A stretch of DNA of 64,000 nucleotides from Plicaturopsis crispa FD-325 SS-3 (taxonomy: Eukaryota; Basidiomycota; Agaricomycetes; Amylocorticiales; Amylocorticiaceae): assembly GCA_000827205.1 (NCBI GenBank), contig KN832557.1, forward strand, positions 1,831,771-1,895,770, in the 5' to 3' direction. Below the pieces are notes generated by a model that worked only from the letters and a program-made list of their open reading frames with translations, did no database searches and was not told the origin of the DNA. Shown one piece after another: positions 20,660 to 35,786 of this stretch. Each line of letters begins with the position of its first letter. Within the stretch, counting starts at the first letter, position 1. A program made the position numbers and the translations under genes.

Positions 20660-22778
20660 ATGCGTCCCAGAGACACAGACGGATTCCTTGGCCAGAGACG
20701 CGGCCTCATCTTCCTCGGCGTCGTCTTCGTCGTCTTTCTACAAGCTGGCCTCTATACCGGACACACCAATGAACCCTCTACCAAATCCTGGTCAGCGGAT
20801 GTGGTCTCATTCGGCTCTGCACGACCGCTCGAGCACCCGATTCCAACATTTATGATGGAGGCTGAGGAGAATTTTCGCAAGAAGCTGTCGAAGCAAAGTA
20901 AGACGCTCGCCCAGGCAGTTTCCGAATACAAGCGGCGCTATCATCGCGACCCACCCCGTGGATTCGATCAATGGTGGGACTTTGTGCAGAAGAACGGATT
21001 CAAGCTCGTCGACGAATTCGATGGAGTCGTCGAGGACTTGGCCCCGTTCTGGGAGTTATCGGGTGAGGAGTTGCGGCGGAGGGCGCTGCAAGTGGGACTT
21101 TTACCGTCTATCGACCTGGTGCGCGTGGAGAATGGAAAGGCAGAGGCCGTGAATATGTACAAGGGCAGCGATCAGCCTGAAGTCAGTGCACGGGCCAAAG
21201 GCTTTCTCGAGATGATAGAGAAATTCCAGGACAGGGTATGTAAAACTACTCTATACTCGTTTGTCGTATTTATATCTATCGCATGCAGCTTCCTGATATG
21301 GACTTTCCTATTAACGCGAAATCAGAGGGACGCATCCTCGTTCCATGGGAGCATCGGAAATACCAGAATATAACGATCCAGGACTCCTCCGAGGGTATCG
21401 AGCGCATGCTAGGCGGTCCATTCAAACCCGATTGGCAGGGCGAGGGCAACGTCTGGGATGCGTTTAGGCGCACCTGTCCGCCTGCATCTTCCGCACGCAG
21501 ACTCTTCGCATCCATACGCAATACCTTCACGCAGCAAGTGCGTAACTTCCTCGCCCCGACTGCGATTTCCGCAGCCGGCGATGATTTCAATTTTTCGGAC
21601 GGTACCGAGGCGACGTACGACTTTTGTTCTGAGCCGTGGGCGCACACCGAGCACGGACATTTCTTCTCAGACTGGCGCACGATCCCCGTGCTGTACCCCG
21701 TATTCTCTCCCGGTAAGGCGCCGGGGTTCCTCGACATCCGCATCCCCAGTCATTATTACTATGGGTCCACGCCGCGATACACGTATGGATGGGATGCCGT
21801 AAACCTCGAATTAAAGAACGTGGACGACTCGGAAGTGCCGTGGGAAGAGAAAGACGAGCACATTTTCTGGCGCGGTGCCACGACGGGCGGCGGCAATTCG
21901 CCGCAAGGTTTTGCAAGTCACTACCAGAGACACAGGTGCGCCCTCCTTTCCTAGTCCATTTTGAAAAAAAAAATGCCTATCGTTTTCCCAGGTTCGTACG
22001 GATGGCGAGCGATGATTCTGACGCGAACCGCACCGTAACGTTTGCGGATCCGCCGAACGCCGCATCTTATCTATCGACCGACGTGTCCCTTGCGGCTCTC
22101 AATGACGAGACCATGGACGTCGCTTTTGTGTCTGCCGTCGACCCCCAGAACTATCCCGGTGGTTTGGACGCTATGACCCGCGTGCATCGGTTCGCCGATC
22201 CCGTGATGCTGGGGCATTGGTGGAAGTACAAATATCTTCTCGATCTAGATGGGAACGGGTACTCCGGGCGGTTCATGGCATTCATGGCCAGCGACAGCGC
22301 AGTCGTCAAGTCCTCGGTATACAAAGAGTACTACGCAGATTGGATAGAACCCTGGTGAGCTTGATCATTCATCATCAAGCCGTGGCATTTTTTCTGACCG
22401 CAAAAAAAATCCACAGGCTACACTACATACCGCTATCATCGTCCTATAAGGAGATATACAACATCCATGCGTTCTTCTCGGGACCTACGTCTTCGACGCT
22501 TCTCGCTGCCAATGCGAGCGCCCTAACTCTGCCGCCGTCCGAGCGGCGCGTGATCGACGGTGACCGCAGGCTGCGTCGTATAGCACGTGCGGGAAAGCAG
22601 TGGAAGAAGACGATTGCGCGACAGGTAGACATGGAGGGTAAGTGCATGTCATGATCTACAATCTCCCTCGTCCCAAGCTAATGCGGATCTTTGGCGCGCA
22701 GTGTATGTTTATCGGCTAGCGCTCGAGTACGCAAGGCTCCGCGCTGATGACCGCGACTCTATGTCGTTCAAACTCTGA
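20660..22778 (+). CDS. CAP10-type glycosyltransferase, family GT90
   Basis: A type II Golgi membrane enzyme of the CAP10/GT90 family; Cryptococcus members add xylose to capsule and glycan substrates, and the substrate here is inferred only to be a surface glycan. Five exons (20660-21235, 21289-21935, 21992-22354, 22417-22637, 22702-22778) join to 627 residues. A single signal-anchor, GLIFLGVVFVVFLQAGLY, follows a short basic cytosolic tail. The lumenal domain shows RYHRDPPRGFDQWWDFVQKN, FCSEPWAHTEHGHFFSDW, WEEKDEHIFWRGATTGG, KYKYLLDLDGNGYSGRFMAF and SSVYKEYYADWIEPWLHYIP, the usual conserved order of the family. An in-frame ATG at 20639 would add seven residues. Confidence 0.92.
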
Positions 22779-23032
22779 GGGCACACGGTTTACGCGAGGA
22801 CACAAAATAGAGGGAATTATAATACTTTACCTGCACTTACTAAACAGGGATTTTTTGGGTATCGCTGTGTCCATGTAACAATATAAGGGTGCTCATGTGC
22901 ATATAAACCACTAAACGTTTAAACGATTGAACCGATAACACACAATATCAAAGCGAGTGTATGGATAATCATGTTATTATTGTGGCAAGCGATATAACGC
23001 AGTAAGGCAGTAGCTAGGGTATTATCATTTAC

Positions 23033-24179
23033 TTAATCAAAAAGCGAGCCACCGTCCACGAGTGTCTGCATGGGGAAAAATCAGTGATAATCGGGCTGTG
23101 CGATACAATCAGGGACGCGTACGCTTTGACCGGTGATGAACGCGGAGTCCTTCGACGCAAGGAACGACACGAAGCCGGCGATGTCGCTGGGGTCGCCGAT
23201 TCGGCCCGCCGCGCACGACTTCGCCCACTGTGAAAGCAGAATAAGTAAATGCGATAAAGGTGTTGCAATTGAGGATGCTGCTCACGAGCTCTTTTGGGTC
23301 CTGGCCAGTCTGTCCAACGACGGCCGCGAGCTCTAGGCCGAGGCTCTCAACTAATAGGGAGAAAGATCAGGAACGTGAGAGACATAACGACGGAGATTGA
23401 CGCACTGAGAGGCGTCCAGATGATACCAGGGCAGTACGCGTTGACAGTGATACCGTGAGGACCCCATTCCTGGGCCGCCGACTGCGTCAAACCCCGAATC
23501 GCAAATTTGGTCGCGGCGTAGGCGCTCATGAAGGGGTAGCCCTTCTTTGCCACAGCAGAGGCGGCGCCTGTGCACGATGATGATGAGTTCAATTCACTGG
23601 GAAAGAGGAAAAACTAACCGATAATTCGGCCGCCGCGTCCCTGCTTTATCATCTGCTTGGCAGCATACTTGTACGCTGAGGGGAAATCGGAGATGAGTAC
23701 AACGGTAACCCTCCATGAGATATTCTTGTAGCTTACAGAGGAATGCGGCGCGGAAGTTGATACCAAAGAGCCTGTCGATGTCTTCAAGGCTCGTGTCGAG
23801 GATCGACTTGACAAACGCGGTTCCAGCGTTGGCGACCATCTAACGGTCGAATTTCAAGCACGGTCAGGACAAAAAACCGAGGCTAACATATATTCATTGC
23901 ACTTACCACGTCGAGCCCGCCGAGTTCAGACACGGCCTTGGCGACCAGCTCTTCCACATTTTGCTCAACGGTAACGTCGGCGAGGAAGGGCACGGCTTTA
24001 CGACCCTTGGCTTGGATCTCAGTCACCAGGGACTCAATCTCTGCCTTTTTGGAGGGCAAGTCATTGACGACGACGTTGAGGCCATCATCAGCGAGACGCA
24101 GCGCAATGGCGCGTCCGAGACCGACGCCAGAACCGGTGACGATGGCGACACGGGGGGTGAATGTGGATGGGGTAGACAT
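23033..24179 (-). CDS. SDR, diacetyl/acetoin reductase-like
   Basis: A classical short-chain dehydrogenase resembling fungal (S)-acetoin-forming diacetyl reductases; the true substrate is unknown. The N-terminus [20 protein letters not shown] contains the TGxxxGxG cofactor loop. [14 protein letters not shown] and FLADVT favour an NADP/NAD-binding site of the family. The active site is [20 protein letters not shown] with YxxxK, followed by [20 protein letters not shown]. Later exons give [35 protein letters not shown] and the typical end [10 protein letters not shown]. Introns are short and canonical. The gene stands alone, convergent with the GT90 gene. Confidence 0.85.
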
Positions 24180-25462
24180 GATGAAGAAGACGAAGACGAC
24201 TCGAGAGAAACTGAGGGACTTGGAGATACCCTCCGCAGAGGTTTATAACCCTGCACGGAGTCAACGCCTGCCATGCACGAGGCAGAGGGTCCAGCATCAA
24301 GTGTCAATATGTCGATCGCGGTGGAGGCCTGGATAAACATTTAAACCGGGTAAGATGATAGACCATTTTGGAGGGAACCGTCTACTTACCAAACCTGAGG
24401 GTGGGGTGTGCACCCTGCGGCAAGCGGCGGAGACTTACGCGAGGCATTCCTGTCTGCGGCTCGGGTGTAAATGATGCTTTGCTGACTTGGAAAGTTCCTT
24501 GATGGTCTCACCGTCTTTCCTATGGTAGGAATATATCGAGATTTGACAGAACTCGCAACTAATCAAGGTCGCTCGTTGCACAGGGCAAAACTCTGCGAAA
24601 CTGCGAGTAGTGACCGGAAAGTGGCGTCTGTCACGACACGCGACATCCCAATAGCAATTATTAATTAATTGGCGCCGCGCCGTCTCCGATTGGTCTCCGA
24701 TCTCGATCCTTTTGATCTTGGTCTCAGTCGCCGCTACGTTCCACCTTTCAACGTGTCTTGGCTTACTTATAGCATCGAGTACTGGTATTTTCCCCTTCGG
24801 TTCGCCACTGCAAACTGCTGGTAGCTTTGGGTAAAGGGGGTCATCGATTCGATTCGATTCGATTTTTTTTCGTTGCAGATGGCTTGAAGCCTGCCACTAC
24901 CTTCTCATACGCACGGAAGCAAACTTGAACTCGCATGCTTTACATACTTCCGTCGCGCCACATCAATAGCAGGGTCCTACCTGGTCCTACCTGCGATTAT
25001 CGATGTACCCCAGCGGAGGTAATTGGGTATACTTTTTTGCACATCAAACGCTGATGTTTTTTCCAAGATTGTGTGCGAGAGACAGGACTACGAAAGGCTA
25101 TGTACAAACCACTTTCCGCCTGCACGGCAACTGGCCTTTGGGCTCGGGCTCGTTCGGGCACTTTATATACCCCCAAAAAGCCCCAAGTGGCAAGCATATC
25201 GTATATGCGCATGACGTGCTTTTGTCGGGAAGAATCCCGACACCCTAAGTTGGCCCTGCGCTATTCGTCTGCGGCCCTGTTGGGCTGCTTCACATTCCTA
25301 CTCTTCACAAATATTGACTTGGATTTTGTCCCCTCGATATACGAGCTCGGATAAAATACATCGCCGTTGCGATGCACCCGTACGCCGCGCCGTTTCTTAT
25401 AGAGTAAAGAAATAATTCTCCAGGGTGCACCACACTCATTTGTCCCCCCCCCCCTCGCGATT
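24180..25462. other. 1.3-kb intergenic region
   Basis: The region lies between two divergent genes. Visible features are a palindromic AT-rich run near 24658 (ATTATTAATTAATTGG) and a short direct repeat of GATTC at about 24845-24867 followed by a T-run. A C-run precedes the ATG at 25463. No gene is supported. Confidence 0.5.
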
Positions 25463-27151
25463 ATGCCTGCGAGTCCAGCCGCCAACCTGTATGTTGTCTA
25501 TCTCGCCTTTCGCCCGTCATGCTAATTTTTACGCGCGTTGCGCGTCCTCTTTAGTCACGGCCCCGCTCTGATTGGGATATTCTTCAATTGTATCTTATAC
25601 GGGGCATGTCTTATGCAAACCGTGCGTTACTTCGAGACATACACCAAGTAAGCACCCTCTATTAGGTCGACATTACCAAGGCGTGCAGCGCTTCTGACAT
25701 GTCCGTCTGATGCAGGGATCCCACATGGATCAAAGTATATGTGAGCGTGTTTCCTACGTATAATTCGCGGGAGCGTGCGATTTACATATGCATTGGCTGT
25801 TAGGTGGGCGTGTTAATGGTGGCGGATACCCTCAATAGCATCTTTTCGATCTATTGGATCTACAACGTTCTAGGTATTTATTCTCACTTTTCTGCGGTTC
25901 GTTTCAGCACAACATTCGGCTCACATCGATGCGTTTCTAGTCGATAATTTTAGTACGTGATTGCAGCGCCGTGATCCTCTAGCGCCGTCCCATACTCATT
26001 CCGTCCCAGTGAACATAGAGGCATTATTGACTCTGCCGTGGCCTCTCGCCGCCGGTGCGTTTTCTCTCCTCCGAAAACCACGATCAATCTGACACGGTCG
26101 ATGGTCACGCAGATCCCGCTCTGGTGGTACGTACCTGCCTCGCAGCGTGAACCATATGACCCACATACCGACTCGCAGGGAATCGTAGCGTTCATGGTTC
26201 AGGCCTTTTTCGCGTGGCGTGTCCGGGTCATCACGCAGAACAGCTACATCGCCGGGGCAATTTTCTGCTGCTCCCTCGTGACGCTCGGTGAGTGCATTTT
26301 GTACGACACGGCCATCGTGAATCAACCGTCTCATCGATTATTTCAGTTGGTGGTGTGACTTTCGCCGTGTTCTTCCAGTTCTTGGGTGATGTTCAGACCT
26401 TGGCGACGAAACCCATCGCCAGGACGTTGGCGATCGTGTGGCTAGTGCCTGCGTGAGTAATAACCGTTTCAAGCGTCATGTTTCTTAACATATATCTCGC
26501 TCCGATTTTTTCCAGAGCCGTAGCGGATGTGTCCATTACCACTGCGCTGTCCTGGCATTTAGTAAGTTGGGTTTACATATTTGTGGAATTTATCACTCAT
26601 CTCTTCGCAGCGTCGCCGCAGGACAGGCTTTTCCGCGACAGATAGCGCGATCACAAGAATTGTCCGATGTATGTCACGATCTTCCGGTGCTCGAGATGTT
26701 ACATCTGACCACTAACCTGCATGCTATTCAGTGACTGTACAAAATGGGGCTCTCACCACTATCATCGCGTTACTCGACCGTAAGCTCTTCTTACATGTTG
26801 CCAGACGCTGTACTTACAGTATCCACGATTCAGTCATTGCGTTCCTTTCGTTGAAGGTATGCTACCCGTTTTTGGGCATGATATCTGTTCTGACTCCCGC
26901 CCCCGATATAGAACTCCGGTTTGCACGTCGGATTCAGCTTCCCCCTCCCCAAGCTGTATACCAACTCCGTCCTTTCGAGTCTGAATGCCCGAGACCCCAC
27001 TCGGCATACTGGTTACTCGGGTGACTCGAGCGGTCCAGCAACGGTGCGTACATCTGACCCTCCCTCGAAAACTGGAAGGCTTATAACAACTCCCTCGCAC
27101 AGACTGGCGTCCGAGCGCATCACAGCACACCCCATGAGGTACACCTTCTGA
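25463..27151 (+). CDS. DUF6534-type seven-TM-like membrane protein
   Basis: A multi-spanning membrane protein of the DUF6534 family, highly expanded in Agaricomycetes and of unknown function. Fourteen exons join to 304 residues; those of 12 nt (25941-25952), 14 nt (26113-26126), 23 nt (26834-26856), 25 nt (25716-25740) and 26 nt (25463-25488) are unusually small. Conserved blocks are LHGPALIGIFFNCILYGACL, QTVRYFETYTKDPTWIKVYV, VADTLNSIFSIYWIYNVLVD, MVQAFFAWRVRVITQNSYIA, VSITTALSWHLRRRRTGF, a segment ending LTVQNGALTTIIALLD, and FSFPLPKLYTNSVLSSLNAR. The tail after the last helix is polar and serine/threonine-rich. All splice sites are GT-AG and the reading frame is maintained across all joins. 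Confidence 0.85.
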
Positions 27152-29230
27152 TTCTTCCGTTATATCCTCAGCTCACTCAACCTTACTCTCCGTCTTCTTC
27201 TAGCTGTTTGTATCCGTCGAGATGCAAAAAACTGTGCATGGGGACAGTGGTGATGCCGACAACGACTGGTCAGACTCGCACTCGAACACAAAAGCACGAC
27301 CGGTCTAGGGCTTTCCGACCGAGGGTGCAGGCTTTGACCGCAGTACATTTATATTAATTATCTCCCCGTGGTACACCCAGTTACTTTTGTAAAGGCTTCT
27401 ACAGTAATCCGTGCAAAACGTTGTTCTTCCTTCTCCTTACCCCAGTGCCTACTGAGGGGACACCTCAGTCTAGGTTGGTGCCGATTTGCGTATGCGTGGT
27501 GCCTGTGCCGAGCCAAATTACACCCGGTGTAAGATTCTGAACTGTACGGGCATTGGGAATACTGGGAGGAACACTGCTGGCTGTATAATTTACATCGGGA
27601 AGTACTGAGAATGAGTAGCAAAACTGAGAATGAGTAGCAAAACTGAGAATGAGTAGCAAAACTGAGAATGAGTAGCAAATTAGATACAATAGGCATTTCC
27701 AAAAATAGAGAAAGTTAGGGAGAGGATAGCAGCCTCGTGATGGCGCAAACGAAGGGGGGAGTACATAGTGTACTAGTAACGTGTTAACGAGAGGCGCTCG
27801 CTCATGGACGAGATTGACAACAAAAGCAGGAGGAGGATCAAAGAATGGCAGCGGTTAATCGCCTGGGAGCGTCTAAGGGTATATTTCTGGAAGCGCGATG
27901 TTAGTGTTGCAAGGGCGTTTCGAATAGCCCGAGCACCTACGCGAACTCATGCGTCTGCGGTGGTTGATCACGCGCAGGCGGACTCGAAGGGGAAGCTCCA
28001 GAACGTGTATGTAGGCTTTGCGTGTCTTGTCGAGGGCACGCCGTATGTACCTCTGCGTCGAGTAGCGGATGTGCTACACGGACAGATTGCAGTCAGCCGG
28101 GACACACAAGACCATCGAATAATTCTTACTCGAAGCTCGGAGCGCCAAGACGATGCCCTATTTGTCGAAATGCTATGGGAGCCCCACGGCGAACGTTCGG
28201 GGGGCACGGTGGGGGACAGTTGCTAAATGGTGAGGTTGTACTGATATTAATTCTCGTAGCTTGGTACATGCCTGGTGACGAAGTGCACGTACAAAAAAAC
28301 TTGGCATCTCCGCATAGTAGTCTTCACTTCGAGAGGTATACTGCCAAGATGTGGACCTCAGGTCGCATTCGGGAGACAACCTGATCTAAGGACGTACGGT
28401 GCTCGGGTGTAGGTACCCCGCTGTAGCACTGTAAGGGTGGCGTGCCTCAATCATCAGGAACGAATTTGATGGTTCTGTGCAGCGTTGAGTAGAAGCAATC
28501 GCAGCTTCTGTCTGGAATGAATGAGGTAGAGATTAGGAATTATGGAAGCAGATGACGAAATGCGTGAAATTGACAGGGGGAGCGATCCCGACGTTAAATA
28601 GATACTGGCCTCCTACCGTGGACAGCCTTCATCCAGCCTTCCGACTAAGTACGAAATGTTTGAGCGCTGGCTAGCACGCAGCCTGAGCACTCTTTGAGCT
28701 TGATAGATCGGACAAGTGCCTCGGACACTCAATAAATTTGCGAAGCTTACAGAGCTTCAAGACCATCGCAACATCAGTTGTGATCATCATCATAGCCAAG
28801 ATATCTGCATCTCACTTTCTCTGCGGTCGAGATATCCTGACTTGTATGAAGGATAGGTTCAATTCCTTTGATCAGAGAAACGAGCGCCTGCGCAAGGTGT
28901 TTCCAGGCGGAGGTTGCGAAGTAAGAATGAAAGTCTAATGGGATTCATTAATATTCATTGACGACCGCCGAGGACAACATCCGGGGTGGCGGGCCGTGAG
29001 TTGCCGGCTCAATCTGGAAAGATGTCGGCCCGCTGGACAGCACGAGACAGCCCGCCGCCTCCGCTGCTTGCTCTTGGCTTCGATGACCGACGGTGTCCGC
29101 CTCATGACAAGTCGCCTGACCGTCGCAATATCCGACACAAATTAACTTGATACTCACCCGACGCATGACCGTCATAATTCTCTGGTATATAACATACGTG
29201 CGTGCGATCTTGGTGCTTACCTGCATCGAA
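27152..29230. other. 2.1-kb region without a supported gene
   Basis: It contains a 19-bp tandem repeat (annotated separately) and an isolated open frame on plus at 27804-28226 (140 codons, beginning MDEIDNKSRRRIKEWQRLIA) with no recognised family or introns. The frame could be a small orphan gene or chance. The rest shows no coding signal. Confidence 0.45.
27604..27679. repeat. Tandem repeat, 4 copies of a 19-bp unit
   Basis: Unit ACTGAGAATGAGTAGCAAA occurs four times head to tail (27604, 27623, 27642, 27661) with no visible mismatches. It lies in a gene-poor stretch. Perfect identity suggests recent expansion. Confidence 0.9.
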
Positions 29231-31664
<2,434 letters not shown>

Positions 31665-31999
31665 ACGGCTCCTCTCAATGTCGGGGAAGTCGCCACCCAA
31701 CAAAACTCTATCTTAGTAGTTATCCAATGTGCAATTTGAACCTGTTAACAGTGTAGTCCACCTACTTGGTAGCCTGACAGCTTATAAGTTATACGAAATC
31801 CTTTCGACGACTTACAAGCACAAGCCAGATCATTTTCTGAAGGGAATTACACTTTAAATTGAGCACGTAGATAGAGCCTAGGTTAATGGTGCCATACTAG
31901 TTTTACTGCGAGGTGGAGGACCACAACAACAAGCAGGGAATGTAAGAGATTTATACGTATACGTTTCGGACGTGGAGGCCGCTCAAGCCCCCCTGCGAG
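31665..31999. other. Convergent 3' spacer
   Basis: AT-rich sequence between the 3' ends of the GH43 gene and the DUF4470 gene. It presumably holds both polyadenylation regions; no discrete element was recognised. Confidence 0.5.
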
Positions 32000-34900
32000 T
32001 CAATCAACTGGCAGGATGTCCAAATCGCCATCCATATCCTTCCACGTTGAAGCCGGGGCCGGATGCGTAGCTGCCAAAGACGTTAACTCGGAAGTAGCGG
32101 AAAAACCCTCGCACTCACCTGGGGCCTGCGCATCCGTGCGGTAAACGATCATGCGCCATTGCTCCGCCCGCATCTTCGCAGTCCTACTGCGACTCATCCT
32201 CCAGCTCACCTTGCCCCCGGGAAGGTCGACCCCTTCCTGAGCCGTGAGCACGAACGCATCCCCTGCCCGCGGCTGTTGCTTTCCATCCAGGATGGCTGGC
32301 AGCGATGAAACTAGAGCCCGCGGATCCACGCTCTGCTTGTAGAACAGAAGACAGACCACAGGATCCCAAGCTGGGAGGGGATTGAAGATAGTACCTGGCA
32401 TTTCTCGGTCGGTGGGCTTCACGACGGCCTCGTAGAGGCCGATGTCCGCGTACGACCTCGCGAAATCGGCCGGAAAGGGAATGGAGAAGGGCAGCCCCGC
32501 ATGAGCAACAGCGAGGATGTTCTCAAATTCGGCGCGCCACAGGTCAAGGCGCACCTTACGGCGTGGTACACGCCTCGACATGTCCGACAACGGTATGGGC
32601 CACTTCTGTGTGTAAGGTCCGATATCCGTGACCAGGGTGTCGGAGAGAATACTCTGGAGGAACTCCGCCAGCCAGTGCGCCGGAAAGCCTACGCCGTGGA
32701 GGTGGATGAGAAGGTTGACGAATGTGACAAGGTTGTTTGGAAGGCGAGCACGGAAGGGGCCAGTGCCTGCCGTCCCTGGAATAATCGTGTACAGGAAAAC
32801 ACGCGTGAGCCAAGAGACAAGCTCTTCCCGTGAGGCCAGCTCAGAGGCTGGTCGAGGCAACTTGTTATTCCCTACCACAATGAGCCCCCATATGCCATCC
32901 TTTCTGTCTAGCCGGCAACCAAGATAACGTGGGACATCCTCCGGACGTAGAAGGGTATATCTAAGAGAACAGTAAGCGTCAACGATATATGTGCAGTCTT
33001 GAAGCTACCAACGTGTAGCAGAATTCATCGTCATTGCTCCAGATACCAGAATTTAGTAGACAATTTGACGCCACGGCGGCTATCTTCCCTTCTTGTATAT
33101 TTGGGAGCGTGTAGAGGGCCGTATTCATCAATCCGTGAGTGTAATCCCTACCATTTTACGCACGTTCAGCATGTACTTTGCTCATAGGTCAAACTTGGAG
33201 CACTCACGGAACGTTACTGAGCCAAGCGCGCGTGTAAGACCGCGGAAACTCAGCTGGGCGACTGGTGTCGCCGGCGAAACGCATTTTCGACAGCTCCTGC
33301 GAGAGTTCCCCGCGCAATATCTCGAACGTGACGTGCCCAGACATAGCTTTCAAGGCGTCGATCACAGCGTCGAAAAAGTCTGTCGTGTGCGAGAATGCAG
33401 GAGCGTCCGGTTCTGTCGTTGTGCTAGTTTTACTTATGTCGAAACGGTCATTGAATTCCTCGATGCTCCGCGGTGCTTGGAATGCGTCCAATTTGAGATC
33501 GGGGTAGCGCTCGTATGGCTGCCCGAAGTCCTGCAATAAAGTCAGCGGGTCAACCAATGGTTTCGACAATGTACGAAGAAGTGAATTACGAAGAGTGTGA
33601 TGTTGGGATACCAATCTTTCTCAATGTGATCCTGCAGCTAATGAAATCCACGAGTTTAGTGCCCTATAACAATACTGTGGAATAATATGTGCCGTACCTT
33701 TTTCTTGAGTGCTGCAGATAGCTTAGCCCCGCCTCTCATGCGAAGATACTTGTCGAAGCCGGGATGGCGGCTCCAGAGCTCTGATGGCGGGAGGAATGCT
33801 TTGGTGGTTTCGTACCACTTCTGCTCGCTGTCCATCTTTGCGGTGACATTGCCATCCAAATGTGCCTTGAGCATAACGTCGATGACGGCCTCGCGTCTGC
33901 TGTTCAGAAGATTCCGCCCCTGCGCCAAGGTCTCGCCGGGTTGGATAAGCCCCATAGCACGCATCTGAGCGTCGTCTAATGTGTCGATATATTCGCTGAT
34001 TTGTTGGCGCTGCCTGTCCCTGTTGCTTTTCATGCGCTCCCTGTACTCGGGCGATATGGCGGGGTTGTCGAGTATATCCATGCTGGAGCCGGCGGTCTCA
34101 ACTATATGATGCATGAGTGTGAGCTGTGTAGATTTCCGTGCGGACACCCATTTGTCGATGATGACCAAGAGGGCGGGAATGGATTCGCTGTCAACGTGGA
34201 TCCATGCAGGAAGTCGGCGCAGCTGGGGCGTATCGGTCAGGAGACGTGCCTTTATGTCAAGCATTACAGCACGTAGTCTACACAGCATTGATATCAGCTA
34301 GCAGTGCATGCACGGAGGAAGAGGTGCGCACCGTTCATGACAGTAAGAGGGCAACACGACGCCAAGGTATGTGTAAAATATGGTCGCCTTGATCTCTACC
34401 TGTGAGACCGCATCCTGCTTTCCCTCGATAAGTGCATCGATGAGCATCATGATGCACAGATCGCGGACAAGGGCGGCAGGGTGTATGTCCAGAAGCGTCA
34501 TGTGCAATTTGAATTTGTTTCGCTTTGACTTGTTCAGCGTTTTCCAGGCGCGGTGCGTGCCAATGACGGTCCCAAACGCATGGCGGGCTGTGAGGTGCCA
34601 TCAGCCCTATTGTTGAGAGTCTTGTACCAAGTGCGTATATACATACCATCGCCAATTCCGCCAAACAGGAAAGAAATTTCCGACAGCCGTTCTACGGGAA
34701 GGGCATTCAACGGGAGAGGGTATGGATCCTCTGGGCCCCAGTCGTCCATCAAGGACATGACTTGGTCCTGGCCAATCTGCATGCCGATAGTCAGATCGCG
34801 GACAGGGACGGGTAAGATGGCACAAGTACCGAGTAGTACTCCAGGGTAGGAACTCTGATAGAGATTCATGAGATGGCGCTAGAGGCAGTCGAATGGGACG

Positions 34901-35502
34901 CACACGGCTTTTCTGGATGTCGGTAGACGCGACAATCGGCTGCGCGCCTCCTTTCCTTCGACCTCCCGATCGCCCGTGCTAGCTTCCACAAGGCTCCAGT
35001 CTTTCCAAACGCGTTTGTTCTCCGCGTCGTCGTTGCCAATCAAGCGCAGAGTGTTGATCAGAGAGTGTTTCTCTTGTAAGACAGGAGACGCGATCTGGCC
35101 ACTTATCACGCCGTGGCTCAAAGCTTTCGCCAGGCGGGTTGAGAGTTTCGCCAGCAATGCCGGGCTGGACGATTCAAGCTGTGCGGAGCGTTGTATAGCG
35201 TTGATGCATCCTGCATAATCTCCTAGCTCGTACAGTGCAGCGCTTAGATTCGAGGGATACACTGCGTCGGTAGGATCGGCTTTTTCGGCCTGAAAGACGC
35301 GTTAAAGAGTGAACGGGGAATTGTAGGGAAACTAAGGGTGAGGACACCTTATAATAGTACTGTGCAGCTCTGTAAAACGCGTCTGTATGGATTTTTTTGG
35401 AAGAATGTACGCGTTTCCTACTTACTCGGCTCGTTGCCCATTTTTGAAGCAAGCATTGCCCTTCTCTTTGAGAGCTTTCGCGGTATCCGATCCAGAGGGC
35501 AT
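32000..35502 (-). CDS. TPR and DUF4470 domain protein
   Basis: A large multi-exon gene. The N-terminal exons give MPSGSDTAKALKEKGNACFK then AAQYYYKAEKADPTDAVYPS and NLSAALYELGDYAGCINAIQ, a TPR pair. The central part FLFGGIGDARHAFGTVIGTH ... KFKLHMTLLDIHPAALVRDL matches the DUF4470 pattern found in Agaricomycete proteins and in some MYND proteins. Downstream exons encode WIHVDSESIPALLVIIDKWV, the block AFLPPSELWSRHPGFDKYLR, FDISKTSTTTEPD and a long C-terminal exon (32878-32000) with LVSWLTRVFLYTIIPGTAGT. No MYND zinc-finger cysteines were seen. Function is unknown; TPR suggests protein binding. Individual exon limits in the 32.9-34.9 kb part were not all checked. Confidence 0.75.
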
Positions 35503-35691
35503 ATGCAAACAGTTAGATTGTATAGATCGTCTGTCAAAAAGAGCACCCAAGAATTAAGATAGAGACAAATCCACAAGACAAAGTACTAGTAGCAAAGTAA
35601 AAATACAGGCAATGTACGGCAACGGCAACGCGCCGAAAATACCACGTGCATGACCATATAAGGGAGGTAGTGATTGGAAATGGAAAAGACG

Positions 35692-35698
35692 AAAAAAA
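35692..35698 (-). terminator. Pol III terminator of tRNA-Pro
   Basis: Seven A residues on plus (T7 on the transcribed sense) lie 7 bases beyond the discriminator base of the tRNA, the standard RNA polymerase III stop. Confidence 0.85.
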
Positions 35699-35705
35699 CA
35701 ACGCG

Positions 35706-35786
35706 GGGCCTTGCTGGGATTCGAACCCAGGCCACTTGCACTTGTGGATCCCAAAGCAAGTATGTTGACCACTACACTACAAGGCC
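35706..35786 (-). tRNA. tRNA-Pro (anticodon UGG) with a short intron
   Basis: The cloverleaf can be read directly. The acceptor stem GGCCTTG pairs with CAAGGCC over 7 bp. The D arm is GTGT...ACAT, the anticodon stem CTTGC/GCAAG, and the T arm CTGGG-TTCGAAT-CCCAG. The anticodon loop reads TTTGGG before a 9-base intron (ATCCACAAG), giving anticodon TGG for proline with the intron after base 37, the canonical position. The A box (TAGTGTAGTGG) and B box (GGTTCGAATCC) are intact. Without the intron the tRNA is 72 nt plus CCA. Confidence 0.93.

Noticed and set aside
24840-24870. GATTC direct repeats as a microsatellite or binding-site array
   Set aside because: Only four short copies next to a T-run; too little to support a functional claim.
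27804-28226. 140-codon plus-strand frame as a protein gene
   Set aside because: No recognisable family, no introns and overlapping frames of similar length. Kept only as a remark in the region entry.
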